NCBI GenBank assembly: GCA_032629725.1
Contig: JAFEVB010000025.1
Location: forward strand, 62,001 to 126,000
Source of the DNA: Gremmenia infestans
Lineage: Eukaryota > Ascomycota > Leotiomycetes > Helotiales > Hamatocanthoscyphaceae
Direction of reading: 5' to 3'
DNA: 64,000 bases
In this document: one piece after another, positions 58,119-64,000 of the stretch
Layout: each line of letters opens with the position of its first letter
Position numbering within the stretch: position 1 is the first letter of the stretch
Translations under genes and position numbers: made by a program
The notes under the pieces: model-generated
The model's database searches: none
Told to the model about the DNA's origin: nothing
What the model saw: the letters and a program-made list of their open reading frames with translations, nothing else

Positions 58119-58828
58119 CGGTTATTTACTAAATCCATACTGTTTTAAATTTTAATTACTTGATCTATACACTTTTTAGTTTCTACTAGTAGCTCGCTCT
58201 ATTATACTTAGAAATAGCGCTAGCATAATGCTATACTATTATCTACTAGTAATAAAGTCCTAGATATAAAATTAAAAAGGGTAATAATAAGCTAGAAGTA
58301 TTAGAATATATATATTATATATATTATATAATCCTATCTATGCATATAGTTTATTTATCTAGCCTAGTAATCTATAGTTTTATTATTATATTTCATAGGT
58401 GTAAATGCTAAGGTTATAGTAATAAAGTGAAAGGTCTTAATAATACTTAGTTATTAAGGCTAAGATTATATAGTTTATGTGATATATATATCCTAATAGG
58501 GCATATAAGCATTTATTATAGCTATATGCTAGTATGCTAATATCCTAGAAGTTATATAAAGTTATAAGCTTCTACTAGTAGTAGGTATGCAAGTTTTAAG
58601 TAAAAAAAAATTAAAATAGTATAGATCAAGTAATATATGCATTAAACAATATAGATCGAGTAATTTAAATTTGAAATAATATAGAATTAGTAAATAACCG
58701 TTAATAGAAATAGTATAGATCAAGTAATTAAAATTATCAGGAAATAGTATAGATCGAGTAATAAAAGCATTAAATAATATGGATCAAGTAATTAAAATTC
58801 AGAACAGTATAGTTTTAGTAAATAACCG
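58119..58828. mobile_element. Non-autonomous AT-rich inverted-repeat element with 9-bp target duplication
   Basis: 710-bp element with imperfect terminal inverted repeats of about 52 bp: left 58119-58170 starting CGGTTATTTACTAAA, right 58777-58828 ending AGTAAATAACCG. Both sides are flanked by the 9-mer AAATAATAA (58110-58118 and 58829-58837). The interior has no coding potential and carries several copies of a TAGATC[A/G]AGTAAT motif near the right end, plus an extra internal copy of the terminal AGTAAATAACCG at about 58689-58700. TIR length and a 9-bp duplication suit a Mutator-like (MULE) derivative, but composition makes the duplication weaker evidence. Confidence 0.7.
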
Positions 58829-58837
58829 AAATAATAA

Positions 58838-59602
58838 ACTATAAATTTTCATAAGGTGGAACAGTGCTCTGTGAAATGCTACTAATACAGGACAGCTTAC
58901 TAGGCCAGCAAAGTGCACCTCTGTAAAATGAACTGATCTGCTCTTTTATTATTAAAATAAAATACTGCACATTGCTGGCCTAGTAACCTGTCATGTATTA
59001 GTAGCTTTCGCTAGTTTTAGTGTCTGGTTTCATGGTGTCTAAGTGTAGACCTCTGCATCGCCTAGTCATCCACTCCAAGGTCATGTGACCATCCACGTGA
59101 ATACATCTCGACACTATATACGTAGGGGTGCACACACCCACCTACCTAAAACCAGCTAGCAATTTATAAGTCTTTTTGATAATAGTTTACCTAACGGACC
59201 TTAGATTTGGAGGCTTACTCTATAGAAAAAAAACCCGCTTTACTAAGTTCTCGGACCCACGGCCCGGGAAGGCCACGGATCGCGGTTGCATAACTATAAT
59301 ATGTGTATAAGGCTAACAATACGTATGCTTTTATCCGAGCCACGGTCCGAGGCGACGCTAAGTATAGGTGCTATCATTGGTCATAGAATCGCGAATAGCA
59401 TCAGCGTTTGATATAGCGAGTCACTTAGTAGTCTCTATTAAGAATTGCTCTAGGAAAAGAGCTTGACATATGTATATATAGCAAGCTCCTCTATGAAGCT
59501 TTTACTTAGTTGTAGACGATTATCACCTCTCTATCATCATCTGATATTCTACTACTTATCAATAATCAGATCAACATTTATCCTGCCTCTATATAACACA
59601 AA
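58838..59602. other. Intergenic region with a long hairpin
   Basis: Upstream region of the GFA gene. It contains the inverted repeat described separately (58878-59005). No gene seen between 59006 and 59602. Confidence 0.45.
58878..59005. repeat. Long inverted repeat (40-bp arms, 48-nt loop)
   Basis: Arm 1 at 58878-58917 starts GCTACTAATACA and arm 2 at 58966-59005 ends TGTATTAGTAGC. The arms match at 37 of 40 positions when one is reverse-complemented. It could fold as a hairpin in RNA or extruded DNA, or be the core of a short palindromic MITE. No clear flanking duplication. Confidence 0.85.
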
Positions 59603-60111
59603 ATGCCTTCCGGGGGATGCTGGTGCGATGGAACAAAATATGAATACGGTGTGAAGCCTCTTGAAAGGGTCTGCTTGCTCTCTATGGAACACTATGCTAG
59701 CATACTCTAACCTCTTATATTCTGCAGATCCTATGCCACTGCATCACTTGCCAGAAGATATCTGGTGGTGCTTTCACGGTCAATCTCATGGTTCCAACGA
59801 AGGACGTGACCATGACCAAGGGGGCCGAGAATCTCAAGTGCCACACGCAGCCGCACATTCTTGGCGGTAAACTCTCGGTGTACTTCTGTGGTATCTGCGG
59901 CACTTGCTTGTACAAGCAGTTACACATGTCGCCTTTCGATCAGAACTTCGTGATACAGTCGGGCACGCTGGATGAGGTGGAGGGGAAGCTGGGAGCTGAT
60001 GTGGAACCACCGGACCAGGAAAGCTTTATCGAGTGCCGTGCTGGTTGGTTGCCACCCTTCGAGCTCTTCGACATGCGCAAGGATACGCGGAAAGTAGTAG
60101 CTAAAGATTAG
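59603..60111 (+). CDS. GFA / CENP-V-domain protein (glutathione-dependent formaldehyde-activating enzyme-like)
   Basis: Small cytosolic zinc protein. Exons 59603-59668 and 59728-60111; 149 residues, normal for the family. The zinc ligands are GGCWCDG at the N-terminus, LCHCITCQK opening exon 2, and FCGICGTC. WLPPFELFD is the usual late segment. The chosen donor (GTCTGC at 59669) is weak but keeps the standard spacing between the first two Cys clusters. A stronger-looking GTGAAG at 59651 would delete six residues there. The family name comes from formaldehyde-glutathione chemistry, but most fungal members have no proven reaction. Confidence 0.88.
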
Positions 60112-60934
60112 GTGGAGCTCGCTGGACGGCCGTTCTCGCCGTGATACGACGAGAAAGATCGGAATTGCAGCAGCAGTTAGATTTCAATGAAGTTAGGTAC
60201 AGAACAACGGATATCTCAAAATGCTTCTCCAATTGATATCGTGACTCTGGTGTGCCGTGATATTATTGAGTGTTAAGTGCCGCGGCGTGCCCCCGAGGTT
60301 ACGCGCATTAAAAGTGGGGTGAAACGTTGCGATGCCATAACAAGCGGGCCAATGGTGATGATATTCAGGGGATGCAGAAGCAAGCTCTTGTATATTGGAT
60401 TGCATGTATTGCATTGATGTATATTGGTGTACGGAGTATGGCGTGTTATATGTTGTGGTTGAATATGCTGATGTATATTAGGTGTATGCCATGTCATAAC
60501 ATGGTTTGAGTATGGTGATTTATATTAGGAGTATACCATGTCATATGTTATGGCTTGAGTATGGTGATTTATATTAGGTGTATGCCATACCATATATTTC
60601 ATGGCTTGACTATGGCACCGCTACACTGCCAGCTGCCTACCTACCTACGGAGCTGTCTACAAATGCCGACAGCGGGGTAGGTGTGGGGCTTGATGCTGAT
60701 ACTGGGTACTATACGCTATTAATAACACATCCTTGGCGGATAACCAACCCCAAACCAACCCCCTTCTTTAGCGCCTTGGCAAGATGGGGCATGCGCGTGA
60801 TATGATATAACTCTTTCTTTGGCGGTCAAGCATTCGTCCTCTCGACTTTCTATCTTCTTCCTTTCCTTGAACAATTATATATATATATATATATATACAT
60901 ATATTTATCTACAACCCCCATGTCTCTATAGAAT
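60112..60934. other. Intergenic region with degenerate tandem repeat and (AT)n run
   Basis: No gene. It includes the about 50-bp tandem repeat at 60421-60606 and an (AT)n microsatellite at about 60875-60897 just before the regulator's start. Confidence 0.55.
60421..60606. repeat. Degenerate about 50-bp tandem repeat
   Basis: Three to four diverged units, each with TATATTAGGTGTATGCCAT-like and GGCTTGAGTATGG-like parts. Units differ by several substitutions and by 2 bp in length, so it is an old minisatellite. Confidence 0.7.
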
Positions 60935-63448
60935 ATGAACCTTCTTCCGCATGCCGAGAAGCCACGCTCAGGTCTGAGACGCTCGGCAGCTGCTTGCCGG
61001 TCGTGTCATCATAAGAAGACCAAATGCGACGCGATGCTTCGCGGAAGACCTTGCTCTGCTTGTATGGCCGACGACCGCTCTGTCGCTGAATGTGTAGTAG
61101 TCGCTAGTAAACGGCATGTCTATATCCCTGTACTGCCTACGGGGTTCCATCTGACTGCTGCTTTCCCACCAGGGCCAAGAAGCCTCCCGTAATACCTCGT
61201 CTTCGTACTCAGCTTGGCAATGGCACCCCTCCTCCGTCTTGCCCTTCTCGACCTGTCCAAGGGTCACCACCTCTGCAAGAGCTGCAAAGTAACCAACGCC
61301 AAACATCTGATTCCACCACCACCATTGCCAACTCCGCACCGTTTACTGATACTTTAGGGATATCTGTACCAGCGATTCCGGACGAAGAGCTCACTTTACC
61401 AGTCTCTACTCTCATCCCTCGACCTTCGGAAGACTTCGCTAGCGAACAAAGTCCGGGTTGTTGGCAACCAATATATATAGGTAAGCCTCACTCATTGGAC
61501 GGGTTTCTAGCCTCTTCTTCACCAGTCTTCCTTCTGCTTTCAAATTTGAATATGTATTTTATTTTTGATGATCTGTAACATGTAATAGGGCATACTACAT
61601 CCAACCAGTTCTCCATCAGTCTGAAAATTAAGGATACATCGGGAAAAACCAACGGACCACAATGTCACCATTTGCCAGGACATTCAACACCCTTCTCTAT
61701 GCCCTGAAGATTTCACTTATCTGCAAGCTAAAGGCGCCTTCTCCATTCCTCCTATCCAAATCTGCGAGGAACTTCTGCGGTCTTATTTTTTGCATGTACA
61801 TGTGTTGCTCCCAGTTGTTAATGCCTACAAATTCTTAACCGGATATGTTGAGGGGGGGCCTACCAACGTCAACGTGATGCTACTATGGGCTGTATTCTTA
61901 GCCGGGTCGCATGTAGGTTTCCTTTGGTATTCAAATAAAGTTTTCAAGATACTAATATCAGAGTGTACAGTTTGCATCTCCTGAGGCGGTAAACGCAGCT
62001 GGATTTATGAGTCGAATTGAGATGAGCCAGTGCTACTATACTCGCGCAAAAGTGTGTTTACGACTTTGATATTATTCAAAGACACTGCTGACATGGATGG
62101 GAAGAAACTGTACGATCTTAACTACCTCAACGACAACGAGGTAAGTGCGCAGTCAAGCGTGCTCATGGCATATTGGCATCCCCCATTCAAGAAGGACGGC
62201 TCAGCCCTCTGGAAACTTATAGGGCACGCGATAGGGCTTTGCCAAGAGTTGCTACCACGTTCCTGCCAATCAAAGTCTCCAGATGAGTCTTCGCAGAGTT
62301 CTTGCTCGTCAGTCTGGTATCGAATATGGTGGGGTTGTGTAATGTTCGATGCTTGGGGTTGTGTCACGATTGGCAGACGGCTGCGAGTAAATCAGTCTCA
62401 CAGCAAAATCCCAATGCCATCCTCGGCTGAAATTCTTCAGGAATTGAAGCAATTACCATTATCAATACAACATCGATACCTTTCTGATCACATCGACCGA
62501 TTGTCAAATTACTACACTCACAACCTTCGTCTAGGAGAGGTTATTGAAAAGTTTCTGAATAAGGTGAACATGGCAGACGACAATATTCCGACCATTAACC
62601 AGATTAATTCCTGGGAAGACGATCTAAAAAATGCCGAGGGGCTCACTCGTCAGATGGTATTAGAAGATACCCATTCTTCCGACAAATGGGTGAAATTAGC
62701 AGCCTATCACTATCAGGTCTGCAGCGGGTAAGATACAAATTGCTGGACCTCCAATATATTAAGTGATGCTGATTTCTTCTGAAGAGGTGCGCTCATTTGC
62801 ATTTTACGACCTCATCTGTTTGGAGCTCCACGGGGCCTCGCAAAATCAGAGAGGCAGTCCTGGCAATCCGAAACCCTTCGCAAAATCACTGCTGCATCAG
62901 CTCAGGTTACCAGTACCCTGGAAGCGCTGATCAATCTTCAAATGCTGCAGTATCGCCGCCACTGGATGTGAGGAGCCCCGTCACTAGAACACCTACACTT
63001 ATTAACATGCTACTTTATTAGATTGGCACCACTTGTTGCCGTGACGCACTGTCACCTGATCCAGATGGCTTCCGAGCAACGGTTAGAACGAGAACTGGCA
63101 CGTAACAAGGTCGAAACGTGCATACTTGTACTGAAGGAACTCGAGAAGACCAACTGGATGGTCGAGGTCAATTTCAAGGTCATGAGGTCCGCTTTGGACC
63201 ATGTTTTAGCAATCGAGCAGAAGAACTCGAGGCCGAAGGACTTGGCGTTAAACTGGTCTGGGCAGAATGATGGACAGCAGCAATTTATAGAAGCAGAGAA
63301 CTTCGTATCGGATGGATGTTTTGGGGAATTGCCTGCTTCATTCTCAACAAACCTGGATGAGTTCATATCAAATGGCTTTATTGGCAATTTCCCACTGAAT
63401 GATTGCGATTTCTTATGGAATGAGCCGATTTCTCCTAATTGTACATAG
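60935..63448 (+). CDS. Zn2Cys6 fungal transcription factor with an apparent one-base frameshift in exon 3
   Basis: GAL4-type regulator. Exons: 60935-61113, 61173-61480, 61589-61912, 61971-62051, 62105-62727, 62785-62967, 63022-63448. The binuclear zinc cluster is ACRSCHHKKTKC then RPCSAC and a final Cys at about residue 53 (C-x2-C-x6-C-x8-C-x2-C-x9-C), followed by a basic SKRAKK linker. The middle homology region includes CPEDFTYLQAKGAFSIPP, LLRSYFLHVHVLLPVVN, GRRLRVN and ALICILRPHLFG. Exon phases agree everywhere except exon 3, which is one nucleotide too long: its 5' part and its conserved 3' part lie in different frames. The A5 run at 61644-61648 is the likeliest site. So this is either a pseudogene, a sequencing error, or a gene with a feature I missed. 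Intron 1 seems to use a GC donor. Confidence 0.75.
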
Positions 63449-63800
63449 GATCTAAGAAATGTCTATAACTCAGCATAATTTTATTACTTGATGACCAAAT
63501 TGTGAGAAAATCTGTGGTGAAGGATTACCTTCTATAGATAATCAGAGAATAGGATATACATAAGTGACGCTGCGCTGGGCTTCTGGGGATTACTGCCGAA
63601 AGGTCTAAGTAAATGACGCTATTATATTGCGTCGAATTACACTATACATAACCGCCTGCCGTGATGCAGCTACAGCTCGGGACGGGCTCGATCATATTAA
63701 TAATGATATTCTTTGCTTAACCCCTGCAATACAAGCCTATGGAGGATCAGAGGAGCGTCATCAATCATATATGAACACATCTATTATCATTGACCGCCTC
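63449..63800. other. Convergent 3' intergenic region
   Basis: About 350 bp between converging genes. Nothing recognised apart from probable 3' UTRs. Confidence 0.45.
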
Positions 63801-64000
63801 CTACTTTTGCCAACCCTTTTTAGGTACAGACAGGTTTACAGTAGCAAGAACGCCGGCGTCCACCGGTACAATGACTCCAGTTATCCATCTTGATTCTGGG
63901 CCAGCTAACCAGCGAACTGCATAGCCCGTGTCCCAGCCAGATCCTTCCGTTCCAAGGAGGTTACCTTCTCGCCGCGATTCGCGGATTTCTGCAGTTACTG
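63801..64000 (-). CDS. Short-chain dehydrogenase/reductase, C-terminal end only (gene continues beyond window)
   Basis: Last 66 codons of a classical SDR, read on the minus strand from the window edge to a TAG at 63801. The visible part has GTEGSGWDTGYAVRWLAGPE followed by WITGVIVPVDAG, the standard C-terminal block of fungal SDRs in which the Asp-Ala-Gly ends the last strand. The catalytic region lies outside the window, so substrate and subgroup are unknown. Confidence 0.85.
   Translation of the reverse strand, partial: VTAEIRESRREGNLLGTEGSGWDTGYAVRWLAGPESRWITGVIVPVDAGVLATVNLSVPKKGWQK

Noticed and set aside
1..64000. CRISPR arrays, operons, ribosome-binding sites or rho-independent terminators
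   Set aside because: The DNA is eukaryotic nuclear; no regularly spaced repeats found and such features do not apply.

Overview
This window is nuclear DNA of a filamentous ascomycete fungus. The protein-coding genes are split by many short GT-AG introns (about 45-80 nt). The protein families are typical of moulds: a fungal NRPS with a terminal cyclising condensation domain, a PDR-type ABC transporter, Dal5/Fen2-type (ACS) MFS permeases, an RTA1 protein, a NACHT-ankyrin protein, Zn2Cys6 and Fungal_trans_2 regulators, and a GAF hybrid histidine kinase. DNA transposons carry stop codons of the kind left by repeat-induced point mutation (RIP). The genus cannot be named from this sequence. I joined exons by hand using reading frame, splice signals and family conservation; every multi-exon model below closes arithmetically in frame, except the one flagged as frameshifted.

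Layout. 1-3.1 kb: the 3' end of an NRPS (A-T-CT). 4.5-29.3 kb: a dense block of redox enzymes and transporters, comprising an NtaA/SnaA/DszA-type flavin monooxygenase, three ACS-family MFS permeases, a Baeyer-Villiger-type FMO, a PDR ABC transporter, two neighbouring TauD/Jlp1-type 2-oxoglutarate dioxygenases (the second with nine introns and nearly invisible to ORF scanning) and a second FMO. 30-39 kb: a housekeeping-looking stretch with a hybrid histidine kinase, a conserved unknown protein and histone H2A.Z. 39-52 kb: a NACHT-ankyrin protein, an RTA1-like membrane protein, a short-chain dehydrogenase, a Fungal_trans_2 regulator whose first intron has been invaded by a Tc1/mariner element, and a DHA2 MFS exporter. 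52-64 kb: a transposon-rich, AT-rich stretch with a possible cysteine-rich zinc protein, a RIP-damaged Fot1/pogo element, a secreted aspartic protease, a non-autonomous inverted-repeat element with 9-bp target duplications, a GFA-family enzyme, a Zn2Cys6 regulator with an apparent one-base frameshift, and the 3' end of another SDR.

How the genes may work together. The 4.5-29 kb block combines ACS permeases, two sulfonate/taurine-type dioxygenases, a DszA/NtaA-type monooxygenase and two FMOs. That would suit uptake and oxidative breakdown of an organosulfur or amine-type nutrient or xenobiotic, with the PDR pump for export. This is inference from family membership only. The strongest sequence-level observations are (i) a transposon inserted exactly at a 5' splice site whose terminal inverted repeat rebuilds a good donor, (ii) two well-supported GC-AG introns and a likely third, and (iii) the large difference in intron number between the two dioxygenase paralogues.
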